From NCBI RefSeq assembly GCF_017873565.1, contig NZ_JAGGKH010000002.1, positions 280,495-344,494 of the forward strand: a DNA stretch of 64,000 nucleotides, written 5' to 3'. Below, piece by piece: positions 1-8,975 of the stretch. The notes beneath the pieces are model-generated. The model did not search any database and was not told the DNA's origin. It worked only from the letters and a program-made list of their open reading frames with translations. The translations under genes and the position numbers were made by a program. This stretch comes from Lederbergia galactosidilytica (GTDB lineage: Bacteria; Bacillota; Bacilli; Bacillales; Bacillaceae_C). Position 1 is the first letter of the stretch; every line of letters begins with the position of its first letter.

Positions 1-131
1 TCGGACGGGAAATATATGCATCCTCATTTTCTTCTGGAAAGTTTGTGAATGTCTTTAATTCTTATCAACTCTACCATTAATGCACTTTTTTTCTTTTTTA
101 TTTTTTTTCATCCACACGATTTTTTTACTTG
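1..131. other. Left-edge spacer downstream of sigE
   Basis: No gene is visible. In Bacillus the next gene in this direction is sigG, which would lie just outside the window. On the minus strand the outermost 20 bases carry GCATA, which fits the -35 of a SigF/SigG promoter, but the -10 would fall off the edge, so this is only a suggestion. Confidence 0.3.
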
Positions 132-851
132 TTAAACCATCTTATTGAATTCTCTCCGTAATCTTTTAATAATTCTTTTTTCCAGTCTTGAAATATAGGA
201 TTGAGATATTCCTAATTGATCAGCTACATCTTTTTGAGTTTTTTCCATTCCCCCATTTAGACCGAATCTTAATTCCATAATTTGCTTTTCACGAGCAGAA
301 AGTTTTTGTAAAGCAGTTAATAATAACTTTTTATCCACGTTTGCTTCCAAATCTTTAGTAATAATATCCTCTTCCGTTCCCAATACATCTGACAAAAGCA
401 GTTCATTTCCATCCCAATCAATATTTAAAGGTTCATCAAATGATACTTCTGATCTTGTTTTATTATTTCTTCGTAAATACATTAAAATTTCGTTTTCAAT
501 ACAGCGTGATGCATATGTAGCCAGCTTTATTTTCTTCTCAGGATTGAATGTGTTTACAGCTTTAATTAGGCCAATAGTACCTATACTGATTAGATCCTCT
601 ATATTAATCCCTGTATTTTCAAATTTCCGAGCAATATATACAACTAGACGAAGATTTCTTTCAATCAACATTGATCTTGCTGTTTTATCACCATGAGGAA
701 GCTTCTCTAGTAAAACTTCTTCTTCATCTTTTGTTAAAGGAGGAGGTAAAGCTTCACTTCCGCCAATATAAAATATCTCGTCTGATTTCATTCCTAATTT
801 CATTAAAATTCGATACCAGTAATATTGAATTTTTAACCGCAAATGTTTCAT
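132..851 (-). CDS. sigE: Pro-sigma-E, mother-cell sporulation sigma factor
   Basis: RNA polymerase sigma factor that drives early mother-cell gene expression after asymmetric division. It is made as an inactive precursor and cut by SpoIIGA. The 239-residue protein has the length of B. subtilis SigE. Its N-terminal ~28 residues form the basic, membrane-seeking pro-sequence ([20 protein letters not shown]), followed by sigma-70 regions 2 (around residues 60-130) and 4, with a C-terminal helix-turn-helix reading [20 protein letters not shown]. The ATG at 851 is chosen because AAAGGAGG lies just upstream; a longer open frame runs to 926. It follows spoIIGA by 20 bases, as expected for the spoIIG operon. 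Confidence 0.98.
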   Translation of the reverse strand: MKHLRLKIQYYWYRILMKLGMKSDEIFYIGGSEALPPPLTKDEEEVLLEKLPHGDKTARSMLIERNLRLVVYIARKFENTGINIEDLISIGTIGLIKAVNTFNPEKKIKLATYASRCIENEILMYLRRNNKTRSEVSFDEPLNIDWDGNELLLSDVLGTEEDIITKDLEANVDKKLLLTALQKLSAREKQIMELRFGLNGGMEKTQKDVADQLGISQSYISRLEKRIIKRLRREFNKMV

Positions 852-871
852 TACTTTTCCTCCTTTTAAGA

Positions 872-1798
872 TTATGATGCGGAATCCATCGCAAAGCCAG
901 GGGCCATTTGTGGGTGGAGAATACATTGAAACATTCCATCCCCTGATAGCTGTTGGGTCGTAAACACAATTAGCACTTCCTTTTCAATCTCCCTTCCGTT
1001 TTTTTCCTGAATAACCACCTTTTCTGGTCTAAAAGCACATAAAAGTTGATTGTTTTTTCCTAAGGTTTTAGCAGGTATAAGTCTCATAATATGAGTCCAC
1101 TCTGTTGGCAAGGAAGCCGAAGAGACGTAAAGATCATTTTGACTATCTGCAACATCGTTTAGTTCTTGTGGTAAATTATCTTGAACAGCTTCAATAGAGA
1201 CGATCATAACCGGTTTTTTTGAGATAGGATCATATAATTGGTTACCACTGTCAATAAGTCCTTTAAGTTCTAATTCAATTCCATTTATCAAAATATGAAC
1301 ATTATATAAAATATCATATTGAATGCTTGTCTTTGTTAGATGACCAATTCTGTTTTTAGAGAAATACCAAGCAATTGGAAAAGCTACTACTATAAAAAGC
1401 CAACTAATCGGATCACCGTATCCTCGTATACTCTCTATAGCAACTGAGTTCCTTAAATCCACATGAAAAGATAAAAAGTAATGTGTACCGATTAGAATGC
1501 CTCCCATTAGAAAGGTCGCAAAATAAAAGGTCAGCAAGGTTGCCAAAAAACTGGATAACCTTTTATAGCCAAATGTAATCCCAACCATGATTACGGACAA
1601 ACTATACTTTATTAAAGGATGCATGGCCCATGTAGAGATTGGTGTGACCGCCATTAAAATGATAATGGATCCTATTAAGCCTCCTAGCAATATTTTAAGT
1701 GGGTGAATTCTTCTATTTAAATAAATAGATGTAGCCCATAAAAGAAAGCTGTCTATGAGAAAGTTTAACAACCAGATAATGTCTAGATAAACAACCAG
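872..1798 (-). CDS. spoIIGA: SpoIIGA, membrane aspartic protease that processes pro-SigE
   Basis: Membrane-embedded protease that removes the SigE pro-peptide on a signal from the forespore. The N-terminal half has about five membrane segments (first: [19 protein letters not shown]). The C-terminal half carries the aspartic protease motif [11 protein letters not shown]. Family members begin M-x-x-YLD-x-IWLLNF, and aligning to that places the start at a CTG codon at 1798, with GGAGGAGG about five bases upstream. This gives 308 residues against 309 in B. subtilis. No ATG, GTG or TTG is in frame at that position. In-frame alternatives are far upstream and lack a ribosome site, so either CTG is used or the base is a sequence error. 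Confidence 0.9.
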   Translation of the reverse strand: MVVYLDIIWLLNFLIDSFLLWATSIYLNRRIHPLKILLGGLIGSIIILMAVTPISTWAMHPLIKYSLSVIMVGITFGYKRLSSFLATLLTFYFATFLMGGILIGTHYFLSFHVDLRNSVAIESIRGYGDPISWLFIVVAFPIAWYFSKNRIGHLTKTSIQYDILYNVHILINGIELELKGLIDSGNQLYDPISKKPVMIVSIEAVQDNLPQELNDVADSQNDLYVSSASLPTEWTHIMRLIPAKTLGKNNQLLCAFRPEKVVIQEKNGREIEKEVLIVFTTQQLSGDGMFQCILHPQMAPGFAMDSAS

Positions 1799-1861
1799 AT
1801 AGACCTCCTCCCTCTTCCATAGTTCACTTAATATATCTAACCTTGTCTTACATATATATAG

Positions 1862-1894
1862 AGTATAGAACACAAATATTCTAGATTGTGTCAT
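1862..1894 (-). promoter_or_regulatory. Candidate Spo0A-type spoIIG promoter
   Basis: On the minus strand ATGACA (1889-1894) and TATACT (1862-1867) are separated by 21 bases. The B. subtilis spoIIG promoter is known for an over-long spacer (22 bases) and activation by Spo0A. Further upstream, around 1939-1947, lies TTTGACA, one mismatch from the 0A-box complement TTCGACA. The match is suggestive, not proven. Confidence 0.4.
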
Positions 1895-2143
1895 ATTCTG
1901 TAATGAAAAAGTCGGAAGTTTTCGCTTGTTTAGCCGAAGTTTGTCAAACAAATCCTTTCAAAAATTTGACTGGATGTTTCTATCAATATTTTGGGGATGT
2001 GTTTAATCCATTAACTAGGTATAAAGATGAGATAAGTTACTAAAAAATAGAGGATTGGTAAGTGTGTAAGGTTATATGTCACGGGACTTTTTTCATTATC
2101 TTAACCAGATTTTATTGGGGAGAAAATCGTTTAAAGTTACAAT

Positions 2144-2179
2144 TAAAAAAGCCAATCCTCAAAAAGGATTGGCTTTTTC
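2144..2179 (-). terminator. Terminator of the ftsA-ftsZ operon
   Basis: A nine-base perfect stem (AGCCAATCC with GGATTGGCT) has an A-rich loop and runs of T on both strands, directly after the ftsZ stop codon. It separates ftsZ from spoIIGA and could work in both directions. Confidence 0.9.
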
Positions 2180-2185
2180 TAATAA

Positions 2186-3325
2186 TTAACGTCTTCTATT
2201 TCTGTTTCTTAGAAATGTCGGGATATCTAACGTATCCTCAACAGATTGACTTGATTGGACTGGTTCACGTGGCTCCTCTTTTTTAACTTCACGAGCAGGC
2301 GCCTTTTCTTGATGACCTATATTTGGTTTTGCTTGTCCAAAAGATGGCCTTGTTTTTTTAGGCTGTACTGCTGCTTCATCAAAGCCAGTTGCGATAACTG
2401 TTACAACAATTTCATCTTTGAGATCTTCATTAATAACAGAACCAAAGATCATATTTACTTCTTGGTCTGAAGCTGAAGCTACTATATCAGCTGCTTCTTG
2501 AACCTCATATAAGCTTAAGTTGCTACCACCTGAGATATTCATTAAAACACCTTGTGCCCCATCAATCGATGTTTCAAGCAATGGGGAAGAAATAGCTTTT
2601 TTAGCTGCCTCAGCCGCACGATTTTCGCCAGACGCAACACCGATCCCCATAAGTGCTGAACCTTTATTTGTCATAATTGTTTTGACATCTGCAAAGTCCA
2701 AATTAATTAAACCAGGAACAGCGATCAAATCAGAGATCCCCTGAACACCTTGACGCAGTACATTATCGGCTTCACGGAATGCTTCAAGCATTGGTGTACT
2801 CTTATCAACTATTTCTAACAAACGGTCATTTGGGATTACGATTAGAGTATCAACAGCTTCTTTCATCGTACCAATTCCGCCACTTGCCTGGTTTGAACGT
2901 TTTCTACCTTCAAATGTGAATGGTCTTGTAACAACCCCAACAGTCAATGCGCCCATATCTTTTGCAATTTGTGCAATTACTGGTGCTGCTCCTGTTCCGG
3001 TTCCTCCTCCCATTCCGGCAGTCACGAATACCATATCCGCTCCTTTAAGGGCTTCTTCAATTTGTTCTTTACTTTCTTCGGCAGCCTTTTTACCAACTTC
3101 TGGATTAGCTCCTGCTCCTAGTCCTCTAGTAAGCTTGGCACCAATTTGCATTTTTGTTTCAGCTTTTGATAGGTTAAGAGCTTGTGCATCAGTGTTAACT
3201 GCGATAAATTCAACGCCTTGAACATCATGTTCAATCATTCTATTTACCGCATTATTACCACCTCCACCAACTCCAACTACTTTAATGGTCGCTAATGAAT
3301 CTAAATTAGTATCGAAATCTAACAT
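2186..3325 (-). CDS. ftsZ: FtsZ, tubulin-like cell division GTPase
   Basis: Polymerises at mid-cell, or at polar sites in sporulation, into the Z ring that recruits the division machinery. The 379 residues hold the GTPase domain with the tubulin signature [10 protein letters not shown] near residue 105 and [14 protein letters not shown] at the N terminus, then the T7 loop region, a charged variable linker, and the conserved C-terminal peptide [13 protein letters not shown] that binds FtsA, SepF and EzrA. The ATG at 3325 is preferred over an in-frame TTG two codons upstream because AGGAGG is eight bases from it. It follows ftsA by 37 bases and is the last gene of the transcript. Confidence 0.99.
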   Translation of the reverse strand: MLDFDTNLDSLATIKVVGVGGGGNNAVNRMIEHDVQGVEFIAVNTDAQALNLSKAETKMQIGAKLTRGLGAGANPEVGKKAAEESKEQIEEALKGADMVFVTAGMGGGTGTGAAPVIAQIAKDMGALTVGVVTRPFTFEGRKRSNQASGGIGTMKEAVDTLIVIPNDRLLEIVDKSTPMLEAFREADNVLRQGVQGISDLIAVPGLINLDFADVKTIMTNKGSALMGIGVASGENRAAEAAKKAISSPLLETSIDGAQGVLMNISGGSNLSLYEVQEAADIVASASDQEVNMIFGSVINEDLKDEIVVTVIATGFDEAAVQPKKTRPSFGQAKPNIGHQEKAPAREVKKEEPREPVQSSQSVEDTLDIPTFLRNRNRRR

Positions 3326-3362
3326 TGGCAAGTCCTCCTATTTTGTTTAATAACTGGGATGC

Positions 3363-4637
3363 CTACTCGAAAAAGTGTCCAAAAAATTTCTTTACTTTTG
3401 CGGTAATTTTTTCATCCGAATTTTTCTCAGTTTTTTTAGTATGAGTCACTTTTACAGGCTCTGTTTGCTCATATGATTCAGAAGAAGAACTAATATTTCT
3501 TCCTTCTAATCTAGCAGTTTTATAAGCGTGTTTAATTAGCCCAACTGCCGTAATATACTGTGGTTCACGTACACCGATATAATCTGGGATAGCAATTCGA
3601 ACCCGATTTTGAAAGATCCCTTGTGCTAGTTCCAAAATACCAGGAACATTTACCGCACCACCTGTTAAGACAATACCCCCGGGCAAATCTGAGGCACCCA
3701 TTCTAGCTAATTCATTTTGAACGAGTTCAAATATTTCTTGCACCCTTGCTTCAATTATATCAGACAACTCTAATTGATTAAATTGCTGATGTTGGTCACT
3801 TCCAATAATCGGAACACTAAAGACCTCATCCTCAGACGCATCATCATAAAAAGCATGTCCATGCTTCTTCTTGATCTTCTCAGCATCCTCTGTTGTTGTT
3901 CTTAGCCCAATTGATAGGTCTTTTGTAATATTATCTCCACCAACTGGAATAACCGTGGTTCCTTTTATGTAACCATGTTCAAACAATGCAATGGTTGTCG
4001 ATCCACCACCCATGTCGATCAATGCTGTGCCTAAATTTTGTTCATCTTTGGATAATGCAGCTGAAGCCACGGCAAGCGGCTTAAGGACAATATCAACAAT
4101 TTCAAGACCAGCTCTTTCAACACAGCGAAGAGTATTATGTAGATTAGTTTTAGAACCTGTTACAATGATGCCTTCCATTTCAAGTCTAACACCGATCATT
4201 CCTCTTGGGTCTGTAATTTCATCAAGTCCATCTACTATAAATTGATGCGGAATAATATTAATAATTTCTCTTTCCGGTGGAATGGAAACAACTTCTGCTG
4301 CATCAATTACCCTAGCAACATCTTCATCCGTAATTTCTCTGTTTTCGCTTGAAACAGCTACTACTCCGTGACAGTGCTGAAGACCTACCTGATTACCAGC
4401 AATACCGACAATCACTTGGTTAATTTGCATCCCAATCATTCTCTCAGCTTGTTCAACGGCTCGTCTAATCGAATGGACAGTCTTGTCAATATCCACGATG
4501 GAACCTTTTCTGATCCCTTCGGAATTGGCGGTGCCCACTCCGATAATATTTAGTGAATGATTGGTCATTTCCCCAATAATCACCTTGACTGAGGATGTAC
4601 CAATATCTAGACTGACATATATTTCGCTGTTGTTCAT
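3363..4637 (-). CDS. ftsA: FtsA, actin-like membrane tether of the Z ring
   Basis: ATP-binding actin-family protein that anchors FtsZ to the membrane. The 424 residues show the N-terminal phosphate-binding loop (SLDIGTSSVKVIIGE), the second actin signature (ALIDMGGGSTTIALFEHG, around residue 205), the adenosine motif (GGIVLTGGAVNVPG, near residue 325) and a C-terminal amphipathic helix ending KVKKFFGHFFE that inserts into the membrane. The start has AAGGGGGTG upstream. A SigH-type promoter lies about 90-115 bases in front, so expression probably rises at the start of sporulation. Confidence 0.99.
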   Translation of the reverse strand: MNNSEIYVSLDIGTSSVKVIIGEMTNHSLNIIGVGTANSEGIRKGSIVDIDKTVHSIRRAVEQAERMIGMQINQVIVGIAGNQVGLQHCHGVVAVSSENREITDEDVARVIDAAEVVSIPPEREIINIIPHQFIVDGLDEITDPRGMIGVRLEMEGIIVTGSKTNLHNTLRCVERAGLEIVDIVLKPLAVASAALSKDEQNLGTALIDMGGGSTTIALFEHGYIKGTTVIPVGGDNITKDLSIGLRTTTEDAEKIKKKHGHAFYDDASEDEVFSVPIIGSDQHQQFNQLELSDIIEARVQEIFELVQNELARMGASDLPGGIVLTGGAVNVPGILELAQGIFQNRVRIAIPDYIGVREPQYITAVGLIKHAYKTARLEGRNISSSSESYEQTEPVKVTHTKKTEKNSDEKITAKVKKFFGHFFE

Positions 4638-4725
4638 TTTCTGGCACCCCCTTGTTTCGTTCTTCTTCTATTATTCTCTTCTATCCTGTTCATGAGTAAT
4701 CAATCCTTGAATATGCTTAATTAAC

Positions 4726-4754
4726 TAATTCGTCACCTAAAGGAATTTTCCTGT
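4726..4754 (-). promoter_or_regulatory. SigH-type promoter for ftsAZ
   Basis: On the minus strand ACAGGAAAA (4746-4754), an 11-base spacer and GACGAATTA (4726-4734) match the SigH consensus RnAGGAwWW-n11/12-RnnGAATWW at every defined position. B. subtilis ftsAZ is known to have a SigH promoter that raises FtsZ for polar septation. The site sits between sbp and ftsA. Confidence 0.75.
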
Positions 4755-4766
4755 TTATCATACTAT

Positions 4767-5123
4767 TTATTTCGAATTTTCTCTAGTATTTCCCCATTTA
4801 TTAAGCAAGATTCTTCGAATAACCGCTATATTTTGGAACAAGCGGATTCCAAATGCAAATACTGCAGCTAAATATAAGTCTACACCAAGGTGGACTCCTA
4901 GAAAAGCTAAACCTGCTGCAAGTAAAATATTAAAGAAAAAACCCGAAACAAATACCCGATTATCATATAAGTTTTGTAAATATGCACGGATCCCACCAAA
5001 TAAGGTATCCAATGCTGCTAATACAGCAATTGATAAATAATTTGCATATTCATCTGGGATTTGAATGTCCGTTAAAAAACCTAAAAATATCCCTATAAGG
5101 AGTCCGATGATGGGAAGCAACAA
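4767..5123 (-). CDS. sbp: Sbp, small basic membrane protein
   Basis: Short DUF1290 membrane protein encoded just before ftsA in most Bacillaceae; its exact role is not settled. The 118 residues contain four hydrophobic segments and the conserved stretch LSIAVLAALDTLFGGIRAYL near residue 30. The start is a TTG at 5123 with AAGGAG about ten bases upstream, and only two bases separate it from the ylxX stop, so translation is probably coupled. Confidence 0.9.
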   Translation of the reverse strand: MLLPIIGLLIGIFLGFLTDIQIPDEYANYLSIAVLAALDTLFGGIRAYLQNLYDNRVFVSGFFFNILLAAGLAFLGVHLGVDLYLAAVFAFGIRLFQNIAVIRRILLNKWGNTRENSK

Positions 5124-5125
5124 AA

Positions 5126-5851
5126 TTATACATCTCCTTTTTCTTCCACAGGTTCCATATCCCTAGTCGTAATTGGATAAACATAAGCTGGCAATTCGAT
5201 AGATTTCTTCGGGTCAGATACATCTATCTGCAAGTTGTCGATAAAGAAGTCATCCAATACGGGAGATATTTGCATATGATTATATAGCTTCTCAGCAATC
5301 TCCATACTTTCAGTTAGCACATGGATTTGAAACGGAAGATAGTTGATAGCATGGTCTCCAACCTTTGTTTCCCCATTAATGTCGCGGATCACCGTTGTAT
5401 TTATGTATCTCTCCCCATCAATAGCAATCGATTTTGCTCCGTGCATATTTAATTCATTAATTAATCTTTGTAATACAATCGGAGATGTTTGAGGTGGAGG
5501 CTGTCCAAGTAACATGCCTTCATCTATAGCCTTTACAGTGAGAATAATACCGGGACCTTCAATTTTTGTTAAGCCCGCTTCTTTCTTTAACTCTAAAATG
5601 GTCTGTTTCAACACATCTTCCTTATTATCTTGCAGTTCAGAAGAATAATCATGGACTTTTTTATCTTGGAGACGTATCTCATGTAAAAGCTTTGTTTGCA
5701 GCTCCATCTCATTATTAATTGATTCTCGCAGTTCCCAAGCATCTCGTGCATCGCGATTACTTGGTTTTTGCACTGTGTTAAATTGAACAGCAACCATAAA
5801 ACCAATAATGAATGTGATAAGTGTAAAATATATTTTTGTTTTCCCCGCCAT
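5126..5851 (-). CDS. ylxX: YlxX, DUF881 membrane-anchored coiled-coil protein
   Basis: One of two adjacent DUF881 paralogues in the divIB-ftsA interval. The 241 residues have one N-terminal membrane segment (YFTLITFIIGFMVAVQF), a coiled coil around residues 40-90, and the DUF881 core with GPGIILTVKA and GAKSIAIDGERYI. The bulk of the protein lies outside the membrane. The function is unknown; the location suggests a link to division. Its ATG overlaps the ylxW stop by one base. Confidence 0.88.
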   Translation of the reverse strand: MAGKTKIYFTLITFIIGFMVAVQFNTVQKPSNRDARDAWELRESINNEMELQTKLLHEIRLQDKKVHDYSSELQDNKEDVLKQTILELKKEAGLTKIEGPGIILTVKAIDEGMLLGQPPPQTSPIVLQRLINELNMHGAKSIAIDGERYINTTVIRDINGETKVGDHAINYLPFQIHVLTESMEIAEKLYNHMQISPVLDDFFIDNLQIDVSDPKKSIELPAYVYPITTRDMEPVEEKGDV

Positions 5852-6555
5852 TATGACGACTCTCCTAAAATCGGATCTAAAACAATTTGTTTTTTCTTTT
5901 CAATTGTAAACATAATATTATCATTTACTAATTGATCTCGCACTCCACCCTTTAATGTGACTGCAGCTGCAAGTGTATCTGTATCCCCAATTGCAGAAAT
6001 TTTAAATGGTGCGGGGTATGGATTACCGTCAATCGTAATTACCGGTCCTGTACAAACAATATAAGAATCAGCTTTTAATCGTTGGCCATTTATTGCAATA
6101 GCAGAAGCACCAGATATAAAGAGCTCATTCACAACCTTAAAGACATGATGCTCGTGAACAAGGTAATTATTAGCATCTTCGTCTTTTTTGTAATCCCCGT
6201 CTTCTAGTAAAATTTCGATCCCTGGACCTTTCACTTTTACTTTACCTAGGTACATGCGATATTTTTCCGCATCTGCTGCTAATGTTTGATAATCTTCTTC
6301 CTCTTGAAACAATTCTCGTTCTATTTTCCTAACATTATCTTGCTTATCATATAATTCCGTTTGTAATTCTTGATTCCGATCTTGAATGGAAATTAATTGC
6401 TCACGTAAATCCTTTTCCATCATATATTGCCTATCGGTAATTTTCACACTCGAATTCTTATCTTTTTCAGTCTGACTATATGAAAAAGCTAGAATAAACC
6501 CGAATATCAGAAATACAAAGGAAAATATTATGTATTTACCTTTCCCCCTCCTCAC
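5851..6555 (-). CDS. ylxW: YlxW, DUF881 membrane-anchored coiled-coil protein
   Basis: Paralogue of YlxX with the same plan in 234 residues: an N-terminal membrane helix (IIFSFVFLIFGFILAFSY), a coiled coil at residues 40-95, then the DUF881 fold with GPGIEILLEDG and GASAIAINGQRL. The function is unknown. The start is GTG at 6555 with AGGGGG nine bases upstream; it overlaps the end of divIB by 20 bases, which points to translational coupling. Confidence 0.88.
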   Translation of the reverse strand: MRRGKGKYIIFSFVFLIFGFILAFSYSQTEKDKNSSVKITDRQYMMEKDLREQLISIQDRNQELQTELYDKQDNVRKIERELFQEEEDYQTLAADAEKYRMYLGKVKVKGPGIEILLEDGDYKKDEDANNYLVHEHHVFKVVNELFISGASAIAINGQRLKADSYIVCTGPVITIDGNPYPAPFKISAIGDTDTLAAAVTLKGGVRDQLVNDNIMFTIEKKKQIVLDPILGESS

Positions 6556-7312
6556 TCATATCTTCCCCCTCTTTCTCATATGCTCTAAAAAATGACCCTA
6601 CTTCAAAATCAATTACACCTTTTACATCTGGGTCTAATTGCCCAACAACAGAGGGATAATGCGCCATTTTTTCCGCTAATGTAGGAATGGTAGCATTCAC
6701 TTCATTTCCATCATTCATAAATAAATAGATATGAAAAGGATCTGTATTCTTAGGGTCATGTTGAATTTCAGAAATGGAATAATATATTTCCGTTGGAATA
6801 TCTTTTAATTGGGAGATTAACTCCTTCAAAATTTTATCCTCTTTAAAACCAATTAAAATAGGGGCATTCATCAACAGGCTACTTTTCTCTTTGAGAACTT
6901 GACCATTTTCTAAAACTGGCTGAACTTGATCATTACTCATTAATAATGCAAGGCTTGAATGTTCCTTAATATGTACCTCAATGGTATTAGGAAATTTAAT
7001 TTTCACTTCTAGATCTTTCACTTCTGGTAACTTCTTTATCTTATTCTTCACATTTTTTCGATTTATATTCCATAGTTTTCCACCAGGCTCTAAACCAGAT
7101 ATGGATAGAATTTCCTCTTTAGAAGCGATCTTATTACCGCGGATATCTATTTCTTTGATATGGCTAAGAGGGGATTGGAAGTAAACAACAATAACAATCA
7201 ATAAAAAGAATATGGATAATAAGATGATTAATCTTCTGTTCGCTTTTTTTCTTCGATGTTCTTTTATCTTCGGTATCCTATCCTCTAATGATAAAACCTT
7301 CCCTTTTTGCAT
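6536..7312 (-). CDS. divIB: DivIB (FtsQ family) division protein
   Basis: Single-pass membrane protein that forms a complex with FtsL and DivIC and controls septal peptidoglycan synthesis. It has a basic cytoplasmic tail (KIKEHRRKKANRR), a membrane helix near residue 30 (LIILLSIFFLLIVIVVYF), and a POTRA domain starting KEIDIRGNKIASKEEILSISG followed by the beta domain (YYSISEIQHDP, LYMNDG-like LFMNDGNEV). Another ATG two codons upstream (7318) sits too close to the GGGGG ribosome site, so 7312 is chosen. It begins 63 bases after the murG stop; murB, which lies between them in B. subtilis, is missing. Confidence 0.93.
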   Translation of the reverse strand: MQKGKVLSLEDRIPKIKEHRRKKANRRLIILLSIFFLLIVIVVYFQSPLSHIKEIDIRGNKIASKEEILSISGLEPGGKLWNINRKNVKNKIKKLPEVKDLEVKIKFPNTIEVHIKEHSSLALLMSNDQVQPVLENGQVLKEKSSLLMNAPILIGFKEDKILKELISQLKDIPTEIYYSISEIQHDPKNTDPFHIYLFMNDGNEVNATIPTLAEKMAHYPSVVGQLDPDVKGVIDFEVGSFFRAYEKEGEDMSEEGER

Positions 7313-7374
7313 AGGCATGCCCCCTTCGCAATTTTATAGAACTTTAAACCCTAATATGCTTAATTCGAAGATTG

Positions 7375-8466
7375 TTATTTGACTAATTGAAACATCAAAT
7401 CAGATAAACGATTAGAGGCATCCCGCATACCTAGTTTTCTAGAACAATCTCCCATTGTTTTTCTCTTTTCATCATTTAGCATAATGGAATCTAAACAATC
7501 TAAAAACTGTTTGCTAGATAACTCCTTCTCTAGCAACATCAAAGCAGCTCCATGTTCAACCAACGTTTCTGCATTTTTCTCTTGATGATTATTCGTTACA
7601 TACGGACTAGGGATTAAAATGGAAGGTATGCCTAAAGCAGTAATTTCAGCAAGAGAAGTTGCACCTGCCCTCCCAACAACTACATCTACAGAAGAAAGTA
7701 CCTTTTGCATTTCATGAATAAATGGGACGATAGAAATATTCGAAAGTGTCCCTACTAATTTTGCCTCCTCCATTACATTGTCATAATGCACTTGCCCTGT
7801 TACATAGATAACTTGATACGACCTTTTGGATAGGCCACTTAATGATTTAATAACAGCATCATTAATTGGTCTTGCGCCTCTACTTCCTCCTGTAATTAAG
7901 ACCGTTGGGATGCCTTCTTTCAATCCGAGTGATTTTAAAACACCAGGTTTTCTTTCTCCCATTACTTCTGACGCTCGTGGATTTCCCGTCAATATCACTT
8001 TATTCTTTGGGAAAAACTCTTTCACTTCTTCAAAACATACAGCAACTTTATCAACATATCGGCTTAAAAATTTATTCGTTAATCCCGGTACACTATTTTG
8101 TTCGTGGATAATCGTGGGAATCTTTTTCTTAGCTGCCGCATATACAACTGGTCCACAAACATATCCACCTGTACCAATTACGATATCTGGCTTTACTTTT
8201 TTAAAGATATTCTTACTATCTTTGACACCCTTTAAAAAGCGAAAAATGGTTTTGACATTTTCAAAAGATAATGATCTTCTAAATCCAGTTATATGGATCG
8301 ATTCAAAAGGAATATTCTCACGCGGAACAATATCCGCCTCCAAGCCATTTTTTGTACCAATATATATGAATTCCGTTTCTGGATATTGCTGCTTAATTGT
8401 TCTAATTAAAGCTAGCGCCGGATAAATATGTCCACCCGTACCTCCACCCGTGACTACTATTTTCAT
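7375..8466 (-). CDS. murG: MurG, lipid II synthase
   Basis: Membrane-associated glycosyltransferase that transfers N-acetylglucosamine from UDP-GlcNAc to lipid I, giving lipid II. It has two Rossmann-like halves with the glycine-rich loops [14 protein letters not shown] (residues ~8-20) and [11 protein letters not shown] (near residue 190), and the nucleotide-sugar motif [15 protein letters not shown]. The 363-residue length matches B. subtilis. The ATG at 8466 directly precedes KIVVTGGG and has AGGTGGG upstream; the open frame continues six codons further. A terminator lies between spoVE and this gene, so murG probably starts a transcript of its own. Confidence 0.98.
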   Translation of the reverse strand: MKIVVTGGGTGGHIYPALALIRTIKQQYPETEFIYIGTKNGLEADIVPRENIPFESIHITGFRRSLSFENVKTIFRFLKGVKDSKNIFKKVKPDIVIGTGGYVCGPVVYAAAKKKIPTIIHEQNSVPGLTNKFLSRYVDKVAVCFEEVKEFFPKNKVILTGNPRASEVMGERKPGVLKSLGLKEGIPTVLITGGSRGARPINDAVIKSLSGLSKRSYQVIYVTGQVHYDNVMEEAKLVGTLSNISIVPFIHEMQKVLSSVDVVVGRAGATSLAEITALGIPSILIPSPYVTNNHQEKNAETLVEHGAALMLLEKELSSKQFLDCLDSIMLNDEKRKTMGDCSRKLGMRDASNRLSDLMFQLVK

Positions 8467-8975
8467 ATTCCCACCTCTGCTCAAGCATTCTCTTTTTTAC
8501 ATAGCTAAATATATTTATCTTAATCATTATCTTACTATATTTTACTCAATAATAAAGTGTTCGTCATCGAATGTTGTTTAAATGTAATAAAAAATATTAA
8601 AATAGCTTTCCTCCATAAGGCTTGCAATAAAAAAATTAAGGGTTGATTCCTTTTTCTTCCAGAAGCCTCAGAACACAATTAACTTTCTCTCTAAACTTAG
8701 CAACAAAAAAAGAACCCTGTACAGAGTTCCATTTTTGATCACATCATATCCAACCGAAAATGACTTTTGATATAACTGATTTACTTGTTTATCCATAGAA
8801 CAGGCATCAGCACAATTCTTTGCCATCAATTTGCACTACATCGCATTGTAGCCTTTGCGCATGGGATTACTCAAGAGCATTGGGTATTACATATGACGTA
8901 AGGAACAGTGAGTATAAACCGCAAATTCTTAAACCCTGAATTTGTACTCCGCTCGACAGATGGTTCTGCCTACGG
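8467..8975. other. Long spacer between murG and spoVE
   Basis: About 510 bases without a convincing gene; the longest open stretches are short and lack ribosome sites. It holds the terminator at 8704-8729 and an AT-rich stretch (8480-8580) suited to a murG promoter, although I could not fix a clear -35/-10 pair. Confidence 0.6.
8704..8729 (-). terminator. Terminator after spoVE
   Basis: On the minus strand GAACTCTGTACAGGGTTC folds into a short hairpin and is followed by seven T. It lies about 250 bases beyond the spoVE stop and would separate murG from the upstream dcw genes. Confidence 0.75.

Noticed and set aside
2062..2286. 74-codon plus-strand frame over the ftsZ terminator
   Set aside because: It runs through the terminator hairpin into the reverse of ftsZ and has no support.
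7826..8425. 199-codon plus-strand frame
   Set aside because: It is the shadow of murG on the opposite strand; murG has clear motifs and a ribosome site.
8730..8975. Small gene between murG and spoVE on the minus strand
   Set aside because: The possible frames are interrupted by stops, lack ribosome sites and resemble nothing known.
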